Assembly: GCA_964594535.1 (NCBI GenBank)
Contig: CAZQNE010000016.1
Location: forward strand, 11,599 to 75,598
Reading direction: 5' to 3'
DNA length: 64,000 nt
Origin: Neolewinella sp964594535
Lineage (GTDB): Bacteria; Bacteroidota; Bacteroidia; Chitinophagales; Saprospiraceae
Both the position numbers and the translations under genes were made by a program. Numbering within the stretch: position 1 is the stretch's first letter; each line of letters starts with the position of its first letter. The notes beneath the pieces were generated by a model. That model was not told where the DNA came from. It saw only the letters and a list, made by a program, of their open reading frames with translations, and did not search any database. This document shows, one piece after another, positions 36,986-45,255 of the stretch.

Positions 36986-38005
36986 TTAGCGCGTCAAAAA
37001 CGCCAGCGTATCCACCCCGTCGGCATAGTCGGTCAGCTTAGGCCGCTGGGCCGTGCCGAAGGGGAAAGTCGGTCGCTCGAGCACGCCGGGAGAGGCTACG
37101 ATCAGCTGAATCTCCTCCGCCCTCCGGTCAAGTTCGTTCTTTACTCCGTCAAGGTTTTCGTAAAATGAGTAATATAATCCGGCGATGTGGGAAGCCATGC
37201 CCCCGTCTTCCCGCAGGATGATGGCCCCGTTGTGGTAAAACGACTCCTTATTCAGCGTCAGCAGGGCGAAGTTGTAGTCGAAGTTATTCTTCCACTTCGG
37301 GTGGTTCTGCAGGTGGTTCCACTCGTGAAAGGTTTCCAGGAGGGGGGTGAAGTCGTAGCCTTTGGGGACGTACAACTTACTCACGTTGCGGCAGCCCAGC
37401 CCGAAGTAGCTGAACACGTCATCCCCCAGGGCCGTCAGCTCCTCGCTAGTCTCATTACCGGTCAGGACGGCCACGGCGTTCCGGTTGCGGCGGATGATGT
37501 GGGGGTACTTTCCGAAGTAAGCCTCGAAGTAGCGCGCGCTGTTGTTGCTGCCCGTAGCGATAATGGCATCGAATCCCTTCAGGTGTTCCACGATCTGGAA
37601 GTAGTCGGCCACCCGTTCGTCAAAACTACCCAGGAGCCGGAGCAAGTAGGGCAGCACGTAGGGGTCCTTGCTGCTCAACTTGATTTGGGCCCGGTGGCCG
37701 GCCACAAAAACCGCCAGTACGTCGTGGAAGCCGACCAGGGGGATGTTGCCGGCGAGCACCAGGCCGACGGTCCGTTCGGGCGGGGACGCGGGTGCAATGT
37801 CGTAGGGGGCGGTCCAGGACCGCAATAGGTCCCGGTCCAAAAAGTGATCCCGCACGGCCTCCAGCGACCGCCGTTGATGGCCAGGGGTAAACCAGCCATT
37901 GGTGAATTCGGTCCGCTTCATCAGGGCGGTGAGATATTCGTCTTCGGGACCGCGGAGGTGGTCGCCCAGTAGGGCCAGTACGTTGATGCGTTCGTCGAGG
38001 GTCAT
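36986..38005 (-). CDS. Acyl-CoA reductase (LuxC-like)
   Basis: 339 residues of the acyl-CoA reductase/aldehyde dehydrogenase superfamily: GLVLAGNIPLVGFHDVLAVF forms the nucleotide-binding crossover, IIATGSNNSARYFEAYF the loop after it, and the catalytic Cys sits in YFGLGCRNVSKLYVP. LuxC reduces acyl-CoA or acyl-AMP to aldehyde. Here no luxD/E, luciferase or fatty alcohol gene is present, so the product is unknown. The ATG overlaps the DUF1415 stop by 4 bases (ATGA). The last 14 codons are duplicated before the adjacent scaffold gap by assembly. Confidence 0.9.
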   Translation of the reverse strand: MTLDERINVLALLGDHLRGPEDEYLTALMKRTEFTNGWFTPGHQRRSLEAVRDHFLDRDLLRSWTAPYDIAPASPPERTVGLVLAGNIPLVGFHDVLAVFVAGHRAQIKLSSKDPYVLPYLLRLLGSFDERVADYFQIVEHLKGFDAIIATGSNNSARYFEAYFGKYPHIIRRNRNAVAVLTGNETSEELTALGDDVFSYFGLGCRNVSKLYVPKGYDFTPLLETFHEWNHLQNHPKWKNNFDYNFALLTLNKESFYHNGAIILREDGGMASHIAGLYYSFYENLDGVKNELDRRAEEIQLIVASPGVLERPTFPFGTAQRPKLTDYADGVDTLAFLTR

Positions 38006-38508
38006 GCGCCGGCGTTTCGGAAGAGGGCTACGTTGCGTTCGTGAATCCTGGAGGTGTCACCGTAAGCGGCAATGGCTTCGGCCACGCTCCGGGTGCGCAG
38101 CAACTGAACGGTAGGGTAGGGGGAACGGTTGGTGGCGTTGGCCGCATCGTCGGTGGGGGCGTCGGCGAATACGTAGTCAGGATGAAAATGGGCCAGCTGG
38201 AGGTAGTAATCCGCGCCGCTCTCTTCCAGAAACTCCTCGATGGCCCCGACGAAGCCCAGAAAGTCCCCGAAATCAGCCAACCCCCCGGGAAAAACCAGCA
38301 GACTGGTTTCTTCGCCGTCCCGTTCCGTTTCCAGCAGAGCTTGCACCTGCGTCCCCGCCCAGTAAAACATCTGCTCCTCCTCCCGCTCGGGGCAGACCCG
38401 GCAGCCCACCAAGCCACGCGCCAGGGGGCCGGCGGCGAAGGGGCAGAGGTTGCGGCGGACCACGGTATCGCGGACCCAGTGCAGGGTTTCTTGTTTATGA
38501 TCATTCAT
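38002..38508 (-). CDS. DUF1415 family protein
   Basis: 168 residues: TVVRRNLCPFAAGPLARGLVGCRVC at the start, a LLVFPGGLADFGDFLGFV motif in the middle, and the C-terminal HFHPDYVFADAPTDDAANATNRSPYPTVQLLRTRSV, which is the most conserved DUF1415 block. The function of the family is unknown; the conserved Cys and His suggest metal or redox chemistry. It precedes and overlaps the acyl-CoA reductase gene by 4 bases, so the two are translated together. Confidence 0.9.
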   Translation of the reverse strand: MNDHKQETLHWVRDTVVRRNLCPFAAGPLARGLVGCRVCPEREEEQMFYWAGTQVQALLETERDGEETSLLVFPGGLADFGDFLGFVGAIEEFLEESGADYYLQLAHFHPDYVFADAPTDDAANATNRSPYPTVQLLRTRSVAEAIAAYGDTSRIHERNVALFRNAGA

Positions 38509-38524
38509 AAAAGTTGGTTGTATT

Positions 38525-38582
38525 TCGATCCGCCCGGCCGACGGCCCAAAGTCGCTCCGCTCCTAAGGGCCGGCGGACGGGC
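38525..38582 (+). repeat. Dispersed GC-rich intergenic element, copy C (core only)
   Basis: TCGATCCGCCCGGCCGACGG, an inner CGCTCCGCTCCTAAGG and the closing CCGGCGGACGGGC align with the core of copies A and B. It lacks the upstream CCGTC-GCCGGCTGGGTG part. It lies 9 bases from the 3' end of the pseudouridine synthase gene and 16 bases upstream of the DUF1415 start codon. Confidence 0.7.
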
Positions 38583-38591
38583 TTGATGGGG

Positions 38592-39626
38592 CTAGGGGTT
38601 GCGGGTCCCCATGTAGTTGCGCCAGCGGTCGAGGGCGGCCTGCATATCGTCCGGTAGCTCGCTGTCGAAGGAGACGTACTGGCCGGTAGTGGGGTGGACG
38701 AAACCAATCGTTTTGGCGTGGAGGGCCTGGCGGGGGCAGAGGGCGAAGCAGCGCTCCACGAAGGTGCGGAACTTGCTGTACACCGTGCCCTTCACGATGC
38801 GGTCGCCGCCGTACTTGCGGTCGGAAAACACCGGGTGGCCGGCGTGCTTCATGTGGACGCGGATCTGGTGGGTACGCCCCGTCTCCAGCCGCAGCTCGCA
38901 GAGGCTGACGTAGTACAAATCCTCGAGCGTGCGGTAGTGGGTCACGGCGCTCTTGCCCTCCCCCTCCTCGTCGAACACGGTGTACTGCTGCCGCTGCCGG
39001 GGGTGGCGCCCGATCGGCCGGTCGATGGTGCCCGCGGCCGGGTCGGGTGCTCCCCACACGATAGCCTGGTAGGTGCGCGCGATGCTGTGGTCGAAGAACT
39101 GCCGGGCCAAGTGGCTCATTGCTTCGTCCGTCTTGGCGACTACCAGCAGTCCGCTGGTTTCCTTGTCGATGCGGTGTACCAGCCCGACGCGATCCTCCGC
39201 ATTACCGGGCAGTACCGGCATATCGCCGCCGCGCAGGTGGTGGGCCAGCCCGTTGACCAGAGTGCCGGAGGGGTTGCCGACGCCGGGGTGGACGACCAGG
39301 CCGGGCGGCTTATGCACGACCAGTAGTGCCTCGTCTTCGTAGCGGATGTCGAGGGCCATGGCTTCCGGAACCAGCCCCTCCTCCCCACTGCCGTGGCGGG
39401 GCAAAGTAACGGTGATGAGCTCGCCGGGAGAAAGTTTGTGGTTGGGCTTGACGGAGTGGCCGTCGACCCGGATGGTGCCGGCGCGGATGCCGTTCTGTAC
39501 GCGGTTGCGGCTGACGCGGGGCAGCTTGTCGGTCACGAATTTATCGAGGCGCACGGGGGACTGCCCGGGGTCCACCCTTATTTCCTGTACGGTGACCAGC
39601 TCGTCGCGGTCGTCTTCCTCATCCAT
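38592..39626 (-). CDS. RluA/RluD-family ribosomal large-subunit pseudouridine synthase
   Basis: 344 residues from ATG 39626 (an upstream TTG is less likely). An S4 RNA-binding domain at about 15-75 (VRLDKFVTDKLPRVSRNRVQNGI ... GHSVKPNHKLSPGE) is followed by the catalytic domain with the Asp in LVHRIDKETSGLLVVAKTD, and LHAKTIGFVHPTTGQ near the end. Gene arrangement and length fit RluD, which modifies 23S rRNA helix 69, but RluA and RluC share this layout. Divergent from the PLP enzyme gene. Confidence 0.92.
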   Translation of the reverse strand: MDEEDDRDELVTVQEIRVDPGQSPVRLDKFVTDKLPRVSRNRVQNGIRAGTIRVDGHSVKPNHKLSPGELITVTLPRHGSGEEGLVPEAMALDIRYEDEALLVVHKPPGLVVHPGVGNPSGTLVNGLAHHLRGGDMPVLPGNAEDRVGLVHRIDKETSGLLVVAKTDEAMSHLARQFFDHSIARTYQAIVWGAPDPAAGTIDRPIGRHPRQRQQYTVFDEEGEGKSAVTHYRTLEDLYYVSLCELRLETGRTHQIRVHMKHAGHPVFSDRKYGGDRIVKGTVYSKFRTFVERCFALCPRQALHAKTIGFVHPTTGQYVSFDSELPDDMQAALDRWRNYMGTRNP

Positions 39627-39691
39627 GGGGGCGAAAGTACGGCCTCCGGCCAACCCCTTGCCGGAACAATCGTTCCCCCCATTTTAATTGT

Positions 39692-39699
39692 TATCTTCG
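39692..39699 (+). promoter_or_regulatory. -7 box TATCTTCG immediately before the PLP enzyme start
   Basis: One mismatch to TAnnTTTG, ending 6 bases before ATG 39706. With the usual 5-7 base spacing the transcript would begin at or next to the ATG, that is, be leaderless. Confidence 0.4.
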
Positions 39700-39705
39700 A
39701 GGTAC

Positions 39706-40908
39706 ATGAAATTCACCAGCCTGGCCGTGCGGGATCCGCGGATGCCGAGTTCCAATGCCCCGCACCAGATACCGCTGGTGGCTGCCTCCAGCTTTGTGTT
39801 CGACTCCATCGAACAGGGCATCGATATTTTCGATGGAAAGCAGGAGGGCCACATCTACGGGCGGTTCGGTAATCCGACGGTGGACGCCGCCGCCGCCAAA
39901 ATCGCCGCCCTGGAAAGCGTAGGCGTGGGTGTTCCTACCGGCGGATTGTTTTGCGCCAGCGGGATGGCGGCCATTGCCACCGTCCTCCAGGGCGTCTGCC
40001 GGCCCGGCCACGTGATCGTGACGAGCGCGGACCTGTACGGCGGGACCAGTAAGCTAATCGACCGGCTCTGCGAAACGGTGGGGGTCAAACGGGTCAATGC
40101 CGACCTGCGCAACGTGGAAACGCTGGAAGACTGCCTGGCCGAGTACCGGGATATTTGTATCGTGTACGTGGAAACCCCCAGCAATCCGACGCTGCGCTGC
40201 ACCGATCTGGGGATGCTCGCCGATCTGGCCCATCACTACGGTGGACTATTGGTCGCCGATAATACCTTCGCCACCCCGGTGACCCAGCGGCCCCTGCTGC
40301 ACGGCGCCGACGTGGTCCTCCACTCCACCACCAAATACCTCAACGGCCACGGTACCGGTATCGGGGGGGCTATCGTGTACCGCGACGAACCGGAGATGCG
40401 CGACGCCTTCACGACGGTGTACCGCCTCCACGGGGGGAACGGAAACCCCTGGGATGCCTGGCTCGTATTAAACGGGTTGAAAACCCTGCCCCTGCGCATG
40501 GAGCGCCACAGCGAGAATGCCCTGCGGGTGGCCCGTTATTTGCGGGACCATCCCCGGGTCGATCGGGTTAATTATCCGGGTTTGGGCGATCATCCCGACT
40601 GCCTCATCATCGGCAAACAGATGCAGCTGTACGGAGGAATGCTCAGTTTCAGCCTCGGCGGGGGCTTGGAGGCGGCCAAGCAGTTCATGAACGCCCTCCG
40701 GTTTTGCACCCTGACCCCAACCCTGGGCGACGTCGATACCCTCGTGCTGCACCCCGCCACGATGAGCCACCGCGGGTTGGACCCTGAAGTCCGCCGCGCC
40801 GAAGGCATCACCGACGGGCTGGTGCGCATGAGCGTGGGCATCGAGGACGTGGATGATATTCTGGAGGATGTAGAGCGGGCACTGGCGCAGGTGAACCACC
40901 GGGGGTGA
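39706..40908 (+). CDS. Cys/Met metabolism PLP-dependent enzyme (methionine gamma-lyase or cystathionine gamma-synthase/lyase type)
   Basis: 400 residues from ATG 39706. Family landmarks: IYGRFGNPTVDAAAAKIAALE (phosphate-binding Tyr and Arg), ASGMAAIATVLQGVC, VYVETPSNPTLRCTDL, VADNTFATPVTQRPLLHGAD and the PLP lysine in HSTTKYLNGHGTGIGGAI. The closing QVNHRG and TLVLHPATMSHRGLDPE are typical of gamma-family enzymes. Methionine gamma-lyase, cystathionine gamma-synthase and gamma-lyase cannot be told apart by eye. No SAM riboswitch or other methionine gene is next to it. Confidence 0.9.
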   Translation: MKFTSLAVRDPRMPSSNAPHQIPLVAASSFVFDSIEQGIDIFDGKQEGHIYGRFGNPTVDAAAAKIAALESVGVGVPTGGLFCASGMAAIATVLQGVCRPGHVIVTSADLYGGTSKLIDRLCETVGVKRVNADLRNVETLEDCLAEYRDICIVYVETPSNPTLRCTDLGMLADLAHHYGGLLVADNTFATPVTQRPLLHGADVVLHSTTKYLNGHGTGIGGAIVYRDEPEMRDAFTTVYRLHGGNGNPWDAWLVLNGLKTLPLRMERHSENALRVARYLRDHPRVDRVNYPGLGDHPDCLIIGKQMQLYGGMLSFSLGGGLEAAKQFMNALRFCTLTPTLGDVDTLVLHPATMSHRGLDPEVRRAEGITDGLVRMSVGIEDVDDILEDVERALAQVNHRG

Positions 40909-40926
40909 CACCCGTACCGCCCAACG

Positions 40927-40934
40927 TATCTTTG
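40927..40934 (+). promoter_or_regulatory. Perfect -7 box TATCTTTG upstream of valS
   Basis: Exact TAnnTTTG, 22 bases before the valS ATG. The -33 TTG is not obvious. Most of the intergenic space (48 bases) is taken by this promoter and the leader. Confidence 0.55.
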
Positions 40935-40956
40935 CCGGTCCCAAACTAAGCCCCCC

Positions 40957-43650
40957 ATGTCGGCCAAAGCGACCTACGATAGCAACCAGGTAGAACGAAA
41001 GTGGTACGCCCACTGGCTGGAAAATGACTACTTCCGCAGCGAGCCCGACGAGCGGGAGCCCTACACCATTGTCATCCCCCCGCCCAACGTGACCGGGGTG
41101 CTGCACATGGGCCATATGCTTAACAATACGGTACAGGACATCCTCATCCGCAAGGCCCGACTGGACGGAAAGAACGCCTGCTGGGTACCCGGCACCGACC
41201 ACGCCAGCATCGCCACCGAGGCCAAAGTGGTCAAAAAGCTACGGGAGCAGGGTATCAAAAAATCCGACCTGGGGCGGGACGAATTTATGAAGCACGCCTT
41301 CGCCTGGAAGGAGGAGTACGGCGGGATCATTCTGCAGCAACTGAAGTTGCTGGGGGCCAGCTGCGACTGGTCGCGCACCCGCTTCACCATGGAGCCGGCC
41401 ATGTACGAGGCCGTCATCAAAGTTTTCGTCAAACTCTACGAGCGGGGCAAGCTCTACCGGGGCCTGCGCATGACCAACTGGGACCCGGAAGCCCAGACCG
41501 TTCTCAGCAACGAAGAGGTCGTGCACACCGAGGAAAACGGCAACCTCTACCACGTGCGCTACCGCGTGGAGGGCACCGACGATACCTACATTACGGTGGC
41601 CACCCGCCGCCCCGAGACGATCATGGGGGACAGCGCCCTGGCCGTCCACCCTGACGACCCCCGCTACAAAAACCTGCAGGGCCGTAAGGTGATCGTCCCC
41701 CTCGTCGAGCGGGTGGTCCCCATTATCGCCGACGACTACGTGGACCCGGAGTTCGGCACCGGTGCCCTCAAGATCACCCCCGCCCACGACCCCAACGACC
41801 ACGCCCTCGGGGAGAAGTACGGGCTGGAGGTCATTGAAACCATCAACGCCGACGGGACCATGAACGAACGCGCCCGGGTGGCCGTCGGCCTGGACCGCTT
41901 CGATGCCCGCATCGAGGTCATCAAACGGCTCAAAGCCAGCGGCGACCTCACCCAGATCGAACCCTACCGCGCCACCGTCGGCCGTAGCGAGCGCACGAAT
42001 GCCGTCGTGGAGCCCCGGCTGACCCTGCAGTGGTTCATGCGCATGGACGAGACGGCCGCCACCGCCCTGGAAGCCGTCACCGGTGGCGACATCGCCTTCC
42101 ACCCCCCGGGCATGGTCAATATGTACAAAAGCTGGCTGGAACCGGGCAACGTCCGCGACTGGTGCATCAGCCGCCAGCTCTGGTGGGGTCAGCGCATTCC
42201 CGCCTGGTACCACGGCGACGAGGTGTACGTAGCCGAGACGGCCGAAGCGGCCCTGGAACAGGCCCGCACCAAACACCCCGGCCTGCCCGCCGATCAACTT
42301 ACCCAGGACGAAGACGTGCTCGACACCTGGTTCTCCAGCTGGCTCTGGCCGATGTCGGTCTTCGATGGCTTCGGGGACGACAAGACGGAGCTCGCCTACT
42401 ACTACCCGACCAATGACCTGGTCACCGGTTGGGATATCATGTTCTTCTGGGTAGCCCGGATGATCATGGCCGGTTACGAATTTTCCGAAGACCTACTGGG
42501 TAAGGACTTTGTCGACAAACACGGCAAACAGCCCTTCCGCGATGTCTACTTCACCGGCATGGTGCGGGACGAGAAGCGGCGCAAGATGTCGAAATCCCTC
42601 GGCAACAGCCCCGATGCCCTCGAACTGCTGCGCACCTACGGGGCCGACGGCGTACGCTACGGCATGCTCTCCAGCGCCGCGGCCGGCAACGATATCGTCT
42701 TCGACGCGCCGATCAAGGATGGCAAGGTGCTCAACGAGAGTCAACTCTGCGAGCAGGGGCGCAAGTTCTGCAATAAGATCTTCAACGCCAACCGCCTCAT
42801 CCAGAGCTTCACGGTGACGGACCGCGACGCCGACCCCGCCGCCGCCCTGGCTACGGAGTGGATCGAGGCTAAACTCAACGCTACCATTACGGAGGTGGAC
42901 CGCCTCATCGCCGAGTACCGCCTCAGCGAGGCTATGGTGACGCTCTACCGCCTCACCTGGTCCGATTTCTGCAGTTGGTACCTGGAGGCGATCAAGTCGC
43001 CCGACGGGTCGGTCAGCCGCTCGACCTACGACGCCGCCATCGGCGTGTTCGAACGATTGATGACCCTGCTGCACCCCTTCATGCCCTTCATCACCGAAGA
43101 GGTGTGGCACCAACTTCGTACCCGCGACGAGGGGCAGGACTGCATCGTCAGCAAGTGGCCCGCAGCCCGGGAATACGACCGCGATCTTCTACGGCGCTTT
43201 GCTATTCTCCAGGACATGGTCAGCCAGATGCGCGACATCCGTAACCAGCGGGGGATCTCCCACGGCGAAGAGTTAACACTGGCGATCAAGCAAAGCCCGG
43301 CGGCGGAGGAGCTATTGCGGCGGAGCGCGGGTGCAAGCGAATTCCTGCAACGAAGCGCTAAACTCGCACAAATACGCCTGGTCGACGAAGCCCCTGAAAA
43401 CGGACTGCCCTTCCTGGCCGGCAACGGGACGGCCTACCTCATCCCCAACGAAACGGTCGACCTGGCCGCCGAGCGCGCTAAACACGAGGAAGAGCTCAAC
43501 CGATTGAAAGGCTTTTTGCAGGGAGTTGAAAAGAAGCTAGGCAACGAGCGTTTCGTAGCCAATGCCCCGGAGTCCGTAGTGGAGTTGGAGCGGAAAAAAC
43601 GAGCCGACACCCTGGCCAAGATCGAAAGCCTGGAACGAATGCTGAAATAG
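40957..43650 (+). CDS. valS: Valyl-tRNA synthetase
   Basis: 897 residues, the standard bacterial length. Class I motifs are PPNVTGVLHMGH (HIGH-type) near residue 48 and KMSKSLGNSPD near 545. The editing (CP1) domain spans about 190-345 with TRRPETIMGDSALAVHP. After the anticodon domain comes the C-terminal coiled coil (AAERAKHEEELNRLKGFLQGVEKKL ... LERKKRADTLAKIESLERML). It charges tRNA-Val and hydrolyses mischarged Thr-tRNA. A dense stretch of hairpin repeats and a scaffold gap follow its stop. Confidence 0.97.
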   Translation: MSAKATYDSNQVERKWYAHWLENDYFRSEPDEREPYTIVIPPPNVTGVLHMGHMLNNTVQDILIRKARLDGKNACWVPGTDHASIATEAKVVKKLREQGIKKSDLGRDEFMKHAFAWKEEYGGIILQQLKLLGASCDWSRTRFTMEPAMYEAVIKVFVKLYERGKLYRGLRMTNWDPEAQTVLSNEEVVHTEENGNLYHVRYRVEGTDDTYITVATRRPETIMGDSALAVHPDDPRYKNLQGRKVIVPLVERVVPIIADDYVDPEFGTGALKITPAHDPNDHALGEKYGLEVIETINADGTMNERARVAVGLDRFDARIEVIKRLKASGDLTQIEPYRATVGRSERTNAVVEPRLTLQWFMRMDETAATALEAVTGGDIAFHPPGMVNMYKSWLEPGNVRDWCISRQLWWGQRIPAWYHGDEVYVAETAEAALEQARTKHPGLPADQLTQDEDVLDTWFSSWLWPMSVFDGFGDDKTELAYYYPTNDLVTGWDIMFFWVARMIMAGYEFSEDLLGKDFVDKHGKQPFRDVYFTGMVRDEKRRKMSKSLGNSPDALELLRTYGADGVRYGMLSSAAAGNDIVFDAPIKDGKVLNESQLCEQGRKFCNKIFNANRLIQSFTVTDRDADPAAALATEWIEAKLNATITEVDRLIAEYRLSEAMVTLYRLTWSDFCSWYLEAIKSPDGSVSRSTYDAAIGVFERLMTLLHPFMPFITEEVWHQLRTRDEGQDCIVSKWPAAREYDRDLLRRFAILQDMVSQMRDIRNQRGISHGEELTLAIKQSPAAEELLRRSAGASEFLQRSAKLAQIRLVDEAPENGLPFLAGNGTAYLIPNETVDLAAERAKHEEELNRLKGFLQGVEKKLGNERFVANAPESVVELERKKRADTLAKIESLERMLK

Positions 43651-43656
43651 TACAAC

Positions 43657-43697
43657 GCGAATTGCATTCGCGAAAGAAAGTTGCGACTTGTAGTCGC
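43657..43697. repeat. Two tandem REP-like hairpins at the gap edge
   Basis: GCGAAT-TGC-ATTCGC at 43657-43671 and GCGACT-TGT-AGTCGC at 43683-43697 are two 6-bp stems with 3-base loops, 11 bases apart, starting 6 bases after the valS stop. The scaffold breaks 6 bases later, suggesting that more of the same repeat lies in the gap. Confidence 0.65.
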
Positions 43698-43703
43698 GCC
43701 TCT

Positions 43704-43803
43704 NNNNNNNNNNNNNNNNNNNNNNNNNNNNNNNNNNNNNNNNNNNNNNNNNNNNNNNNNNNNNNNNNNNNNNNNNNNNNNNNNNNNNNNNNNNNNNNNN
43801 NNN
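43704..43803. other. Scaffold gap (100 N) covering the moaA start
   Basis: Exactly 100 unknown bases between the valS 3' repeats and the moaA coding region. The first few codons of moaA and its promoter are missing. The true length is unknown. Confidence 0.99.
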
Positions 43804-44769
43804 ACCGACCGCCACGGCCGTACCCTTACCTACCTGCGGCTGGCCGTCACCGACCGCTGTAACCTCCGCTGCCGCTACTGTATGCCCGCCGACGGCATCG
43901 ACTTCGCCCCCCGGGAGGCCCTGCTGAGCTACGACGAAATTCTCTACCTCTGCGGGCTACTGGCCGAGGAAGGTATCACGAAGGTGAGGTTGACCGGAGG
44001 AGAACCCCTCGTACGCCGCGAACTGCCCACGCTGGTCCACGGCCTGGGTAAACTCTTTCCGACCCTGGCCATGACCACCAACGGCGTCCTGCTGCCCCGC
44101 TACCTGGACGAACTCGCCGCCGCCGGCCTCACCCGCTATAACCTCAGCCTAGACACCCTCCGCCCGGATCGCTTCCACCAAATCACCCGCCGGCAGGACT
44201 ACGCGGCCGTCCGCACCGCCCTGGACCGTCTGCTCGCGCGCGGGTATCCGGTCAAAATCAACGTGGTCGTGATGCGGGGGGTGAACGACGATGAGATTCC
44301 GGACTTCGTCCGCCTGACCCACGACCAACCGGTGACCGTGCGCTTCATCGAAGCCATGCCCTTCAACGACGACGATGGGAATCACGACGTGTTCATGTCC
44401 TACCGTGAAATTCGCCGGACGGTACGGAAGCAATTTCCCGAGCTACGGGAGGTCGGCCCCGCGGGCAGCGCGGTACGTTTTGCACTCCCGGACCATCAGG
44501 GGGGGGTGGACATCATCCCCGCCTACACCCGCTCCCTCTGCGGTAGCTGCGATCGACTCCGACTCACCCCCCGTGGCACCCTGCTGTCCTGTCTGTACGC
44601 CACCCGGGGCCTGGACCTACTGCCCCTGCTGCGGGAAGGAATCGGCCGGGAGGAACTACGCGACCTTATCCGGGAATTTGTGTACCATAAGCACGCCACC
44701 GGTCACGACGCCCAACGGAGCGAACAGCGCGGAACGATCTTCGCCAGCATGACCAGTATCGGTGGCTAA
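43804..44769 (+). CDS. moaA: GTP 3',8-cyclase, 5' end lost in the scaffold gap
   Basis: 321 residues visible, missing perhaps the first 5-15. The radical SAM cluster motif is CNLRCRYC right after TYLRLAVTDR, and the C-terminal 4Fe-4S site is CGSCDRLRLTPRGTLLSC (CX2CX13C). It ends in TSIGG, the C-terminal GG needed by MoaA. With MoaC it turns GTP into cyclic pyranopterin monophosphate, the first stage of molybdenum cofactor synthesis. moaC follows after 12 bases. Confidence 0.95.
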   Translation, partial: TDRHGRTLTYLRLAVTDRCNLRCRYCMPADGIDFAPREALLSYDEILYLCGLLAEEGITKVRLTGGEPLVRRELPTLVHGLGKLFPTLAMTTNGVLLPRYLDELAAAGLTRYNLSLDTLRPDRFHQITRRQDYAAVRTALDRLLARGYPVKINVVVMRGVNDDEIPDFVRLTHDQPVTVRFIEAMPFNDDDGNHDVFMSYREIRRTVRKQFPELREVGPAGSAVRFALPDHQGGVDIIPAYTRSLCGSCDRLRLTPRGTLLSCLYATRGLDLLPLLREGIGREELRDLIREFVYHKHATGHDAQRSEQRGTIFASMTSIGG

Positions 44770-44781
44770 ACCCCCTCCGCT

Positions 44782-45255
44782 ATGCCCCTGACCCACCTAG
44801 ACGAACAAGGCCGCCCCGCTATGGTCGACGTCGGCGCCAAAACCGTCAGCTCCCGCACCGCCACCGCCGAGGCAACCGTACTGCTGGGCCGGCAAATACT
44901 GGACGAACTACGACGGGGTGAGTTCACCACGAAGAAGGGCAGCGTCACCCAAACGGCCATCATCGCCGGCACCATGGCCGTGAAACAAACCTGGTCGGTC
45001 ATCCCCCTCTGCCACCCGCTGCCAATTCACGGCTGCACGATCTCGGTACAAGAAGCCGACGAAGCGAGCCTGCACATCAGCTGCACCGTCAGCACCGAGG
45101 GCAAAACCGGAGTGGAGATGGAAGCCCTGCACGGCGCCTCCGTAGCCGCCCTGACGGTCTACGACATGTGCAAGGCCATGTCACCCTATATCGAGATCAC
45201 GAACCTGCGCCTCCTCAGTAAACGGGGTGGAAAAAGCGACTACGACCGTGAGTGA
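44782..45255 (+). CDS. moaC: Cyclic pyranopterin monophosphate synthase
   Basis: 157 residues with KKGSVTQTAIIAGTMAVKQT, SVIPLCHPLPIHG and EMEALHGASVAALTVYDMCKA, all core MoaC blocks. It closes the pyranopterin ring formed by MoaA. Its final 8 bases overlap the likely GTG start of the MoeB/ThiF-family gene. Confidence 0.95.
   Translation: MPLTHLDEQGRPAMVDVGAKTVSSRTATAEATVLLGRQILDELRRGEFTTKKGSVTQTAIIAGTMAVKQTWSVIPLCHPLPIHGCTISVQEADEASLHISCTVSTEGKTGVEMEALHGASVAALTVYDMCKAMSPYIEITNLRLLSKRGGKSDYDRE

Noticed and set aside
36818..37027. A biological 55-bp direct repeat flanking a gap
   Set aside because: Exact identity, location at the contig ends and duplication of a gene 3' end point to an assembly overlap.
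39600..39706. SAM-type riboswitch before the Cys/Met PLP enzyme
   Set aside because: The divergent interval is about 80 bases with no conserved stem-loop series.
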